Assembly: GCA_038232275.1 (NCBI GenBank)
Contig: JBBSIC010000010.1
Location: 1-64,000 of the forward strand
Reading direction: 5' to 3'
DNA length: 64,000 nt
Origin: DATLGB01 sp038232275
GTDB lineage: Bacteria > Actinomycetota > Thermoleophilia > Solirubrobacterales > Solirubrobacteraceae
Shown: in pieces, positions 17,938 through 26,207 of the stretch
Numbering within the stretch: the stretch's first letter is position 1
How the letters are laid out: each line of letters starts with the position of its first letter
The notes under the pieces: model-generated
What the model was told of the DNA's origin: nothing
Database searches by the model: none
The model's input: the letters and a program-made list of their open reading frames with translations, nothing else
Position numbers and translations under genes: made by a program

Positions 17938-18827
17938 CGCCTAGCGCACCACCGTTGACCGCCTGACGGCGGTCGTATGGCACGGAAACGCTCTCCGGGC
18001 CTCGGGCCCGCCGAGCGGCTCGTGAAGCCGGCGTCGATCGGGATGACGGCGCCCGTGAGGGACTTGGCGCCGCTCGAGCTCAGCCACACGGCGGCGGCGG
18101 CGACGTCCTCGGCGTCGACCAGCGACCCGAGCGGATGGTGCTGGATCGAGAGGGCCTCGTAGTCGGCGATCTCGAGCTCGAGCATGCCGGCCACGCCCTG
18201 GAGCATCCCGGAGTCCAGCCGCGGATCGTCGCGCACGGACGTCGGGCAGATGGCGTTGACGCGGATCGAGAAGGGCGCGTAGTCGAGGGCGAGCGCCCGC
18301 GTGAGGCCGACCACGCCGTGCTTGGCCGCGACGTAGTTCGCGAAGTAGGGGAACGCCACGAGACCCGCCGTCGAGCTGACGTTGACGATCGTGCCCGAGC
18401 GCCGCCGGACCATCTCGCCCAGAACCGCCTTCGAGCAGCGCCAGACCCCGCTCAGATCGACGTCGAGCAGCGCCGACCACTCGGCCTCGGAGAGCTCGTG
18501 GGCCAGCTTACCGCCCGGCCCGACGATCCCGGCGTTGTTGACGAGCACGTCGACCGGGCCGAGGTCTGCGCGGCAGCGGCCGATGGCCGCCTCGACCTGG
18601 CGGGCGTCGCGCACGTCGGCGAGCGCGGTCACGACCTTCACGCCGAGACCCCGGCAGCGCTCGCCGGTGACCTCGAGCTGCTCCGGGGTGCCGAGCGGAT
18701 ACGGGCACTCCTCGATGTCCGCGCCGATGTCCGTCAACAACAGGTCGGCGCCCGTGCCGGCGAAGGCCAGGGCCGTCGCCCGGCCGATGCCGCGCGCGGC
18801 GCCGGTGATGACCACCGTCCGGCTCAA
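17427..18827 (-). CDS. Short-chain dehydrogenase/reductase (3' end abnormal)
   Basis: The first ~280 residues are a complete classical SDR: TVVITGAARGIGRATALAF (NAD(P) site), VLVNNAG, the catalytic Ser in IVNVSSTAG and the YVAAKHG Tyr/Lys pair, ending in the usual LTGAVIPIDAGF. Translation probably starts at TTG 18827, overlapping the stop of the upstream NRPS as TTGA. A normal SDR would stop near 17970, but this frame has no stop there. It runs on antisense through the last 511 bases of the convergent NRPS gene to 17427. A frameshift would end it at TAG 17941-17943, just past a bidirectional hairpin. I therefore trust 17975-18827 as the functional part and treat the rest as doubtful. The role may be oxidation or reduction of a beta-hydroxy acyl or amino acid unit; the substrate is unknown. 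Confidence 0.72.
   Translation of the reverse strand: MSRTVVITGAARGIGRATALAFAGTGADLLLTDIGADIEECPYPLGTPEQLEVTGERCRGLGVKVVTALADVRDARQVEAAIGRCRADLGPVDVLVNNAGIVGPGGKLAHELSEAEWSALLDVDLSGVWRCSKAVLGEMVRRRSGTIVNVSSTAGLVAFPYFANYVAAKHGVVGLTRALALDYAPFSIRVNAICPTSVRDDPRLDSGMLQGVAGMLELEIADYEALSIQHHPLGSLVDAEDVAAAAVWLSSSGAKSLTGAVIPIDAGFTSRSAGPRPGERFRAIRPPSGGQRWCARRQARRRRKLRMSARWPASSSGERSGIASRRVSVAPATCSSRASKSPASDAIVSASNSSVLYSKMHSRPSCPTCTSSARSKREIPMSAMVQLVVVPESASSGAVPTRARKFTWNSGLAPGSRRPPTASTTCSNGSSWWSNASSAIARTRSSRSAKPGLPPSRRRRTSVLVK
17957..17974. terminator. Bidirectional hairpin between convergent NRPS and SDR genes
   Basis: A perfect seven-base-pair stem (GACCGCC / GGCGGTC) with a four-base TGAC loop lies 20 bases after the NRPS stop codon. 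It sits exactly where the convergent dehydrogenase gene would be expected to end. No U tract is present. Its position supports the view that the dehydrogenase frame beyond this point is not natural coding sequence. Confidence 0.55.
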
Positions 18828-21490
18828 GGCGACGTGCGTCCGGCGGCGTCCGGCGTCCTCTGGCCCAGGTACTCCTGGAGTCGGTCGCGCACCACGAGCA
18901 CATGAGGCTCGGCCATCAACGGGCGGTTGTCGAGGTGGTCTCCGGGGACGGGATACGACAGGATCCCGCCGGACGCGAACGGCCCCCATCCGAGCTCGGG
19001 GTCCTCGTAGAGCCCCTCGCCGTAGAGCATCACGATCTCGCCGGGATACACGCCTTCCTGGTAGGCCCGCTCCGCCCGGCCGTGCAGCCCGAGGAAGAAG
19101 CGCTCGCGCGCCTCCTCCGGGATCGGGCGGTCGTTGGCGAGCGCCACGCGCACCGCTGCACGCGTCACCCGCCGCCGCGCGGCCCCCACCAAACGGCGCG
19201 GCTCGCGGAGAGCACGGGCGGCGCGGGCTCCGGCGCTCATCGGCGCAGGCGCGGGCGCGACGCCGTTCGCGGCTCTTCTCGCCTCGAAGCGGCTGCGCAG
19301 GGACGGCTGCGCGCCGCGCCAGCCCCAGGTGCGGATCCACGTCGGGCTGGGGCCGGTGAGCATGGCGAGCAGCGCGACCTCCTCGCCCTCGCGCGTGAGC
19401 GTGATCGCCATCTCGAACGCGACGATCGTCCCGAAGCAGTACCCGGCCAGGTGATAGGGCCCGTGCGGCTGCACGGTGCGGATCTCGGAGAGGTAGTGCG
19501 CCGCCATCTCCTCGACGGTGGTCAGGGGTGCGGTGCGGCCGTAGAGTCCGCGTGACTGCAGGCCGTAAAACGGCTGGTCCTCGCCGAGCGCCCGGGCCAG
19601 CGGCTCCAGCAGCAGGATCGTTCCCGCGCCTCCGTGGACGCAGTAGATGGGAGGCCGCGAGCCCCTCGGCTGGATCGGCACGAGGGAGGTCCAGCGCGGC
19701 GCGTCGCCGTCCTCGAGCAGACGGGTGAGCGCCTCGACGGTGGGCGCCTGGAAGAGCGCCCCGAGCGGAAGCCGGTTGCCGAGCTCGCGCTCGATGCTCG
19801 TAAACAGGCGCGCCGCCATGAGCGAGCTCACGCCGAGGTCGAAGAAGTTGTCGGTCACGCCGATCGGGCGCATGTCGAGCGTGGCCTCCCAGATCTCCAC
19901 CAGACGGCGCTCGAGCGGCGTGCGGGCCGCGACGCGGGCGCCGTCGTCCGGGCGCTCGCGCGACGGCGCGGGCAGCGCCTTGCGGTCGACCTTGCCGTTC
20001 GGGGTCAGCGGCATGCGCTCCAGCCCCACCACGGCGGAGGGGACCATGGAGTCGGGCAGGACCTCGAGCAGCGCGCGGCGCAGGCCCGATCCGTCCGGGG
20101 CGGCGCCGTTCGCGGTGACGACGTAGGCCACGAGCTCGGCCTCGCCCGCCGGCGAGGGGTGGGCGACCACGACGGCCTGCGCGACCGCGGGCAGGCGCTC
20201 GAGCGCGACCTCGATCTCTCCGAGCTCGATCCGGAACCCGCGGATCTTGACCTGATGGTCCAGCCGCCCGAGGTACTCGAGCACCCCGTCCGGCCGCTGC
20301 CGGACGAGATCCCCTGTCCGGTACAGCCGCCGGCCGATCCCCGGAAGCTCGACGAAGCGCTCGGCGGTCAACTCGGGGCGCTGGAAGTAGCCCCTGGCCA
20401 GGCCCTCGCCGCCGATGTAGAGCTCGCCCGCGGCGCCCGCGGGAAGGGGCGTGCCGTCGTCGTCGACGACGTGGAGGTCGGTGTTGGCGATCGGGAGGCC
20501 GATCGGGATCGGCGGCTGCGCGGACTCCAGGCGCAGGCACGTCGACCAGATCGTGGTCTCCGTCGGACCGAACATGTTCCACAGCTCGCCGCAGCGCGCC
20601 AGCAGCTCGGCGGCCAGCGCGGCGGGCAGCGCCTCGCCGCCGCACAACGCGCGCAGCTCGCGCCGGCCGCGCCACCCGCTGTCGACGAGCAGGCGCCAGG
20701 TCGCGGGCGTGGCCTGCATGACCGTCGCGCCGCAGGCGTCGAGCAGCGCCGCCAGGGCGACGCCGTCGCCCGTGGTCGGCCGCGACGCGAGCACCACGCG
20801 GCCCCCCGCGACGAGCGGGAGGAAGAGCTCGAGCCCGAAGATGTCAAAGCACGGCGTGGTCACCGAGACCAGCGTGTCCTGCTCGCCGAATCCCGGCACT
20901 TCGCGCATCGTCCACATGAAGTTGCACAGCGCGCGATGGGGGACCATCACGCCCTTCGGACGGCCGGTCGAGCCGGACGTGTAGATCACGTAGGCGAGGT
21001 CCTCGGGGCGGGGCTCGGCCGCAGCCCCGACGGGCTCCGGCGCCGGGAGATCGTCTGAGACGTCGAGGCGCACGACCGCCGGAGCGGCGTCGGGCAGGGC
21101 CGCGACCGTCTCCGCGTGCGCCAGCACGAGCACCGCGCCGGAGTCCTCGAGCATGAGCTCGAGCCGCTGCGCCGGATAGGCCGGGTCCAGCGGCACGTAG
21201 GCCGCGCCGGCGCGCAGCACGCCGAGCAGTCCCACGGCGAGGTCGAGCGAGCGGTCGAGGCAGATACCGACCACGGACCCCGCGCCGATCCCGCTCGCGC
21301 GCAGCCGCGCGGCGAGCCGGCGCGTGCGCTCGTCGAGCTCGGCGTAGGTGAGCCGGCCGCCGCCGTCGAGCTCCACGGCCACGGCGCCGGGCCGTCGCCG
21401 GGCCGTCGCCAGGACGAGCCCGTGCAGCGTCTGATCCCGGGGGAACGGCGTGCCTCCAACCATGGAACCCGAGGGCGTCTCCGTCGCCAC
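18824..21490 (-). CDS. Nonribosomal peptide synthetase, A(Gly-type)-PCP-TE
   Basis: This 888-residue synthetase has no condensation domain. It has adenylation (about 15-515, YTSGSTGRPKG at 170), a carrier protein whose site reads LGVSSL (S556) instead of LGGHSL, and a thioesterase (about 600-880). The A pocket reads D-I-L-Q-L-G-M-I-W-K, one change from the known glycine code DILQLGLIWK. The TE nucleophile is Cys: the elbow is GYCFG (C685), with GDH near residue 855 retained, so it is probably active. A free A-PCP-TE could load an amino acid for transfer to the lone N-terminal PCP of the 13.1 kb protein or act as a terminal module. Start is GTG 21490, with ATG 21463 possible. It is followed by the dehydrogenase (TTGA overlap) and is divergent from the FkbH operon, 57 bases away. 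Confidence 0.92.
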   Translation of the reverse strand: MATETPSGSMVGGTPFPRDQTLHGLVLATARRRPGAVAVELDGGGRLTYAELDERTRRLAARLRASGIGAGSVVGICLDRSLDLAVGLLGVLRAGAAYVPLDPAYPAQRLELMLEDSGAVLVLAHAETVAALPDAAPAVVRLDVSDDLPAPEPVGAAAEPRPEDLAYVIYTSGSTGRPKGVMVPHRALCNFMWTMREVPGFGEQDTLVSVTTPCFDIFGLELFLPLVAGGRVVLASRPTTGDGVALAALLDACGATVMQATPATWRLLVDSGWRGRRELRALCGGEALPAALAAELLARCGELWNMFGPTETTIWSTCLRLESAQPPIPIGLPIANTDLHVVDDDGTPLPAGAAGELYIGGEGLARGYFQRPELTAERFVELPGIGRRLYRTGDLVRQRPDGVLEYLGRLDHQVKIRGFRIELGEIEVALERLPAVAQAVVVAHPSPAGEAELVAYVVTANGAAPDGSGLRRALLEVLPDSMVPSAVVGLERMPLTPNGKVDRKALPAPSRERPDDGARVAARTPLERRLVEIWEATLDMRPIGVTDNFFDLGVSSLMAARLFTSIERELGNRLPLGALFQAPTVEALTRLLEDGDAPRWTSLVPIQPRGSRPPIYCVHGGAGTILLLEPLARALGEDQPFYGLQSRGLYGRTAPLTTVEEMAAHYLSEIRTVQPHGPYHLAGYCFGTIVAFEMAITLTREGEEVALLAMLTGPSPTWIRTWGWRGAQPSLRSRFEARRAANGVAPAPAPMSAGARAARALREPRRLVGAARRRVTRAAVRVALANDRPIPEEARERFFLGLHGRAERAYQEGVYPGEIVMLYGEGLYEDPELGWGPFASGGILSYPVPGDHLDNRPLMAEPHVLVVRDRLQEYLGQRTPDAAGRTSP

Positions 21491-21547
21491 GCGCCGATCC
21501 TAGCCGCCGCGACGTGGTACTCATAGGCCGATGCCCCCGGGTGCCAG

Positions 21548-23434
21548 TTGACAGCCGTGCCGCCCGCCCTCGAGCGCGGCGCCGCCACCGGGGACGGCCG
21601 GTCCGCGCTCCGCGCCCTCGTCTCCGCGGGCCGGTTCGCCGAGGCCTGGGGCCTGTTGCGTCCGCTCCTGCGGACGCGCGACGAGGCGTGGGTCTGGAGC
21701 GCGGCGCGCAACGTGCTCCGCGCCGGCGCGCGGAACGAGTGGTCGCCGCCGAGCAGCCGCAGCGCGCGCCTGGGGATCCTGTGCACGTACACGGGCGCCG
21801 ACCTCGCCGACCACCTCGAGATCGCCTGCCGCGCGCTGGACATCGACGTCGAGCTCTACGCCGCGCCCTACGGGCAGCTCGAGCAGGAGGTGCTCGCCTC
21901 CGGTACGCCGCTGGCCGCGTTCGAGCCGACGCATGTCCTGGTCGCGCCGACGGCGGCCGACCTCGGCCTCCCCGAGCTCGCCGACGACGGCGGCGCGCGG
22001 GTGGACGAGCAGGAGCGGCGGTGGCGCTCGCTGTGGGCCGGGCTCGCCGGCGTCGGGGCCCGGGTCCTCCAGCACAGCTTCGTCGTGCCCGACGAGACCC
22101 CGCTCGGGCATCTGGCCCTGAGGCTCCCGGACAGCCGTCCGTCGCTCGTGCGCCGGGTCAACGACCGCCTCGGGGCGGCCGCCGGATCCGACGTCCTGCT
22201 GGTGGACTGCGACCGCCTGGCCTCGCGGCTGGGCAAGGACAGGTGGTCGGACCCGCGGCTGTGGTACTCCGCGCGCCAGCCGTTCTCCTACGCAGCGCTT
22301 CCGCTGCTGGCCCGCGAGACCGCCGCCGTGCTGGCGGGCGATCTCGGGCTCGGGGCCCGCTGCGTGATCGTGGATCTGGACAACACGCTCTGGGGCGGCA
22401 TCGTCGCCGAGGAGGGGCCCGGCGGGGTCGTCGTAGGCGAGGGCCCGGACGGCGAGGCGCACGCGGCCTTCCAGGAGTACCTCAAGGGGCTCGCCCGGTG
22501 CGGCGTCCTGCTGGCCGTGGCCTCCAAGAACGACCTCGAGGCCGCCCGGGGCCCGTTTGAGACCAACGTGCGCATGCGGCTCGGGCTCGAGGACTTCGCC
22601 GTCTTCGTCGCCGACTGGCGGCGCAAGCCCGAGCAGGTCGAGGAGATCGCCCGGACGCTCGGCCTGCCGCTCGAGTCCTTCGTGTTCGCCGACGACAACC
22701 CCGCCGAGTGCGCGGAGGTCGCCGCCGCGCTGCCGTCGGTCGACACCGTCGCGCTCGCGGGGTCGCCCTCGACGTTCGTGCGCGCGCTGGCCGCCAGCCC
22801 CCGCTTCGAGGCGCCGGCGCTGACCGCCGCCGACGCCGGCCGCCGGCGGTCCTACCAGGGTCGCGCCCAGGCCGAGGACCTGCGCGGGCGGGCCGGGTCG
22901 CTCGAGGCCTTCTGGAGCTCGCTGCGCATGCGCGCGGTCGTGGGCGACCTCGACGCGCACGGTGCGCTGGACCGGGCGGCCCAGCTCACCCAGAAGACCA
23001 ACCAGTTCAACCTGACCCTCGTGCGCAGGACCCGGGAGGAGCTGCGCGGCCTGCTGGAGCCCGGGGCGGTGCTCGCCAAGACGCTCGCGCTCTCCGATCG
23101 CTTCGCCGACCACGGCCTGATCGGCCTGGCGCTCGCCGTCGCGGACCCCGACGACCCGCGGACGGCGGTCGTCGACACGCTGCTGCTCAGCTGCCGCGTG
23201 ATCGGGCGCACGGCGGAGGTCCACCTGCTGGCGCACCTCTCCCGCGCTGCGCTTTCGGCGGGGTTCGCGCGGCTGCGCGGCGTGTACGTCCCCGGTCCCC
23301 GCAACGGCCTCGTCGCCGAGCTGTATCCCAAGCTCGGCTTCACCGCGGTGCCGGGGTCCGCCGGCCGGGCGTGGGAGCGCGACCTGGCCGCGCATGGACC
23401 GCTCGAGAGCCGGTGGATCGAGGATGCCCCGTGA
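21548..23434 (+). CDS. FkbH-like HAD-IIIC protein, probable acyl-ACP loading enzyme
   Basis: The 628-residue protein has an N-terminal region (about 1-270), a HAD-IIIC phosphatase core with DLDNTLWGG (catalytic D276 and D278), and a GNAT-like C-terminal domain with QKTNQFNLT and SDRFADHGLIG. This is the signature arrangement of FkbH enzymes, which take 1,3-bisphosphoglycerate, remove phosphate and place a glyceryl unit on an ACP. The adjacent ACP gene overlaps it as GTGA, the classical pairing. The start is TTG 21548 or GTG 21557. It opens a coupled run of plus-strand genes leading into the NRPS genes. Whether the unit here is glyceryl is inference from the family. Confidence 0.88.
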   Translation: MTAVPPALERGAATGDGRSALRALVSAGRFAEAWGLLRPLLRTRDEAWVWSAARNVLRAGARNEWSPPSSRSARLGILCTYTGADLADHLEIACRALDIDVELYAAPYGQLEQEVLASGTPLAAFEPTHVLVAPTAADLGLPELADDGGARVDEQERRWRSLWAGLAGVGARVLQHSFVVPDETPLGHLALRLPDSRPSLVRRVNDRLGAAAGSDVLLVDCDRLASRLGKDRWSDPRLWYSARQPFSYAALPLLARETAAVLAGDLGLGARCVIVDLDNTLWGGIVAEEGPGGVVVGEGPDGEAHAAFQEYLKGLARCGVLLAVASKNDLEAARGPFETNVRMRLGLEDFAVFVADWRRKPEQVEEIARTLGLPLESFVFADDNPAECAEVAAALPSVDTVALAGSPSTFVRALAASPRFEAPALTAADAGRRRSYQGRAQAEDLRGRAGSLEAFWSSLRMRAVVGDLDAHGALDRAAQLTQKTNQFNLTLVRRTREELRGLLEPGAVLAKTLALSDRFADHGLIGLALAVADPDDPRTAVVDTLLLSCRVIGRTAEVHLLAHLSRAALSAGFARLRGVYVPGPRNGLVAELYPKLGFTAVPGSAGRAWERDLAAHGPLESRWIEDAP

Positions 23435-23676
23435 CGCTCGCGGACTTCGATGCCACGTTCGAGGAGGTCCTGCAGGACGTCCTCGGGTGGGACGTGGCGT
23501 TCGCCGACGACGACGGGCCGCGCACGGTGGAGGCCTGGGACTCGCTCATGCAGGTCCGCCTCGTCCACGAGCTCGAGACCCGCTTCGGCGTGCGCCTGCC
23601 CGACGACGCGCTGCTCGGCGAGCAGACCGTCGGCTCGCTTCGCTCGCTGGTGCGTGAGCGTGCGCAGCCGGCCTAG
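23431..23676 (+). CDS. Acyl carrier protein
   Basis: A stand-alone 81-residue carrier protein starting at GTG 23431 (GTGA overlap with the FkbH gene). The phosphopantetheine site is the DSL motif in TVEAWDSLMQVRLVH, with S38. Acidic helices and the late VGSLRSLV segment fit the ACP fold. It should be primed by the Sfp-type enzyme at 5582-6334 and carry the unit installed by FkbH. The following gene begins 23 bases before its stop. Confidence 0.88.
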   Translation: MTLADFDATFEEVLQDVLGWDVAFADDDGPRTVEAWDSLMQVRLVHELETRFGVRLPDDALLGEQTVGSLRSLVRERAQPA

Positions 23677-25183
23677 CGCGCCCGCGCCGGAGCGCGCGTT
23701 GCGGATCACCACCGACGACGTCGAGCGCTTCGCGGCGGCCAGCGGCGATCACAACCCCCTGCACCTCGACCCCGTGTTCGCCCGGCGCACCGCGTTCGGG
23801 CAGCCCGTCGTGCACGGCGCCCTGGCGGCCGTGGCGCTGCTCGGATGCCTCCCGGCCGGGTCGCTGGCCGCCCTGCGCCGCCTGCGCGTGTCGTTCGCCG
23901 GGCCCGTGCTGCCCGGTGTGGCGGTGGCGGCGGCGGTCGGCCCCGACGCGCGGCGCCCGGACAGGTGGTGGGGGACGCTGTCGGCGCGCGGCAAGCAGCT
24001 GCTGCGCCTGGAGGCCTGGTCGGGGGGCGAGGCGCCGCCGGAGCCCCGCTGGCTCGACGTCGGCCGGGGCGGGGGCCCGATGCGCGACACGCCGGCCGAC
24101 GTCGAGCTCGCGGCGGTGGCCGCGGGCGACGAGGTCGCCGGCGAGTACGGGGCGGGCGCGGAGCTGGCGGAGCTGGCTCGCCGCTGGGACGCGCAGGCCC
24201 TCGATCCCGGGCTGCTGGAGGCGCTGGCCTGGTCGAGCTACGTCGTCGGGATGGAGCTGCCGGGGCTTCGCAGCCTGCTCGCCGGCCTGCGCCTGTCGAG
24301 CCCCGGCAGCGCCGCACCAGGCCCGGCGCGGCATCGGATCCGGGTCGTGCAGGCCGATCCGCGCACGGGGCGGTTGCTCCTCGAGGGGCGGCTCGCCGGC
24401 CCGGCCGGTCCGCGGGCGGTCGCGTCGATCGAGGCCTTCGGCCGGCCGCGCTCGGTGGCCCGCGCGCCGATCGCCGCCTCCTCGACCGCCGCCGCGCAGG
24501 GAGCCGTCGTCGTGGTCGGCGGCAGCCGCGGCTTCGGGGCGGCGCTCGTGCTCTCGCTGCTGGAGGCGGGATACGGCGTGCACGCGCTCTACGCCGTGTC
24601 GCGGGACGCGGCCGAGGAGCTGCGCCCGGCCGCCGGCGCGCACGTCGCCCGGCTCAGCCTGCACCAGGTCGACGCGCGCGACGCGAGCGGCGTCGAGCGC
24701 GTGGCCGCGGCGGTGCGGGAGAGCGGGGAGCCGCTGCGCGGCGTGGTCCTCAACGCGGCGCCGCCGCCGCTGGGGATGCGCGTCACCAGCGCCTCGGCTA
24801 AAGAGCTGGCCGACTACGTCTCCGACAGCCTCGGCCGGGTCGCGGTGCCGCTCGGCGGCCTGCTCCCGCTGCTGGGGCGACAGGGCGCCTGGATGCTGTT
24901 CAGCTCGACCGCCGCGATGGCCGAGCCGCCGCTCGAGTGGCCGCACTACCTGGCCGCGAAGGGGGCCATGGAGGGCCTGGCCCGGTGGGCGGCGGCCGCC
25001 CGGCCCGACGCCCGGGTCGTCGTGTTCCGCGCGCCCAAGATGCAGACGGACCTCACGAGCTCGCCGAGCGGCGCCATGGGGGCCGTCTCCGCTGACGCCG
25101 TCGCGCACTGGCTCGTCGGGCGGATCGCCGGGGACGCGCTCCATCCCGGCTTCAACGTCGTCGACCCTCCGGCCCCCGCATGA
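23654..25183 (+). CDS. MaoC-like hydratase/dehydratase fused to a short-chain dehydrogenase
   Basis: The first half has a hot-dog MaoC/hydratase-2 motif SGDHNPLHLD (D32 to H37), followed by FGQPVVHGAL, as in (R)-specific enoyl hydratases. The second half, from about residue 285, is a Rossmann SDR with VVVVGGSRGFGAAL (288-301), NAAPPP and the catalytic Tyr/Lys pair in HYLAAKGAMEG (Y432, K436). Together these could reduce and dehydrate, or hydrate and oxidise, an ACP-bound acyl unit. I chose GTG 23654 (509 residues), with GTG 23660 as an alternative; the open frame extends upstream over the ACP gene without similarity. Its gene order, FkbH-ACP-this-BtrH-like, suggests it tailors the ACP-bound acid before transfer. 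The exact product is not deducible. Confidence 0.82.
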   Translation: MSVRSRPSAPAPERALRITTDDVERFAAASGDHNPLHLDPVFARRTAFGQPVVHGALAAVALLGCLPAGSLAALRRLRVSFAGPVLPGVAVAAAVGPDARRPDRWWGTLSARGKQLLRLEAWSGGEAPPEPRWLDVGRGGGPMRDTPADVELAAVAAGDEVAGEYGAGAELAELARRWDAQALDPGLLEALAWSSYVVGMELPGLRSLLAGLRLSSPGSAAPGPARHRIRVVQADPRTGRLLLEGRLAGPAGPRAVASIEAFGRPRSVARAPIAASSTAAAQGAVVVVGGSRGFGAALVLSLLEAGYGVHALYAVSRDAAEELRPAAGAHVARLSLHQVDARDASGVERVAAAVRESGEPLRGVVLNAAPPPLGMRVTSASAKELADYVSDSLGRVAVPLGGLLPLLGRQGAWMLFSSTAAMAEPPLEWPHYLAAKGAMEGLARWAAAARPDARVVVFRAPKMQTDLTSSPSGAMGAVSADAVAHWLVGRIAGDALHPGFNVVDPPAPA

Positions 25184-26139
25184 GGACCGGGTACTGGGAG
25201 GAGCTCGCGGCCTGCGGGGAGGCCTTCACGTGCTACAGCGCGGCTCTGGCGGCATGGACGGCCACCGACGACGCGGACTGGCCCGCCACCCTGGGGGCCG
25301 GCCTGTACCTCGTCCTCACCGAGGAGGGCGGCGGCCTGTTCGGCTTCTCGCACTTCCCGCCGGGGCTCGGTCGGACTCTCGGGCTGGCGCGCCGGGGGTC
25401 CGACGACGCGGGTGCGGCGATGGCGGCGCTGCGGGAGGAGCTGAAGGCCCGTGGCCGCGTCATCGTGAGCGGCGACGGCTTCCGCCTGCCCTGGCACGTG
25501 GCCTGCGGGCGCCGGCACGTGCCGCACTGGTTCACGCTCGTCGGGAGCCCGGACGCCCCGGCGCTCGTCGACCCCTTCGAGTGCCGGACCGAGCTGGGCT
25601 GGCAGCGCCCGACGCGCCGGTCGCTGTCGTGGGAGGAGCTGCCCGACCTGGTCGCGGGCCTGCCGGGCGACGACCCCGTCCTGACGCTGCGCGAGGCGTT
25701 CGCCCTCGGCGCCGACGACCGGCCGCTGCCGGGCCGTCGCATCGCCTGGCTCTCGGCCGGGGCGCCCGGCGACCCGCCGCGCCCCGCGCACGGGACGGCG
25801 GGCCCGGACGCGCTGCGCCGGCTCTCGCGCCACTTCCGCGAGCACGGAGCGCACGCGGACGCCTATCGACAGGCCGACGACCTGTGGTCCGTGGCCCGGC
25901 ATCGAGCCTTCTTCGCGCGGCAGGCCGGAGCCGCGGCCCGCGATCCGGCGCGGGCCGGGTGGGTGGCCGACCACCTCGCCCCGCTGGTGGCGCGGTGGGC
26001 GCACGTCGCCCCGCTGCTGATGCAGGCCCGGCTCGGGGTCCAAGCCGGGCGTGCGCCGTCCTCTAGCCTGCCGGAGGCGCTGCTCGAGCTCGCTGAGCGC
26101 GAGTCCGTCGCCGCGGCGTGCCGCCCGGACTTCGGATGA
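25180..26139 (+). CDS. BtrH-like N-terminal domain protein, probable acyltransferase
   Basis: This 319-residue protein resembles the BtrH_N family, whose founding member moves an acyl group from a carrier protein onto an amine in butirosin biosynthesis. Visible matches are an early Cys in GEAFTCYSAAL (C18) and the conserved block SGDGFRLPWHVACG followed by RRHVPHWF (D99, H106, H113, H116). The C-terminal half has a possible YRQADDLW segment, as in relatives. Its ATG overlaps the preceding stop as ATGA, and 68 bases separate it from the first Asp-type NRPS gene. The natural role would be handing the ACP-bound acyl unit to the peptide, but a glycan acceptor is also possible. The family call is from motif memory only. 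Confidence 0.6.
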   Translation: MRTGYWEELAACGEAFTCYSAALAAWTATDDADWPATLGAGLYLVLTEEGGGLFGFSHFPPGLGRTLGLARRGSDDAGAAMAALREELKARGRVIVSGDGFRLPWHVACGRRHVPHWFTLVGSPDAPALVDPFECRTELGWQRPTRRSLSWEELPDLVAGLPGDDPVLTLREAFALGADDRPLPGRRIAWLSAGAPGDPPRPAHGTAGPDALRRLSRHFREHGAHADAYRQADDLWSVARHRAFFARQAGAAARDPARAGWVADHLAPLVARWAHVAPLLMQARLGVQAGRAPSSSLPEALLELAERESVAAACRPDFG

Positions 26140-26207
26140 CGTCGGCCGCACGGTCCGGAGGCGCCGCGCAAGATCGGTCGAAGGTCGGACGTTAAACCGC
26201 GAAGCCC

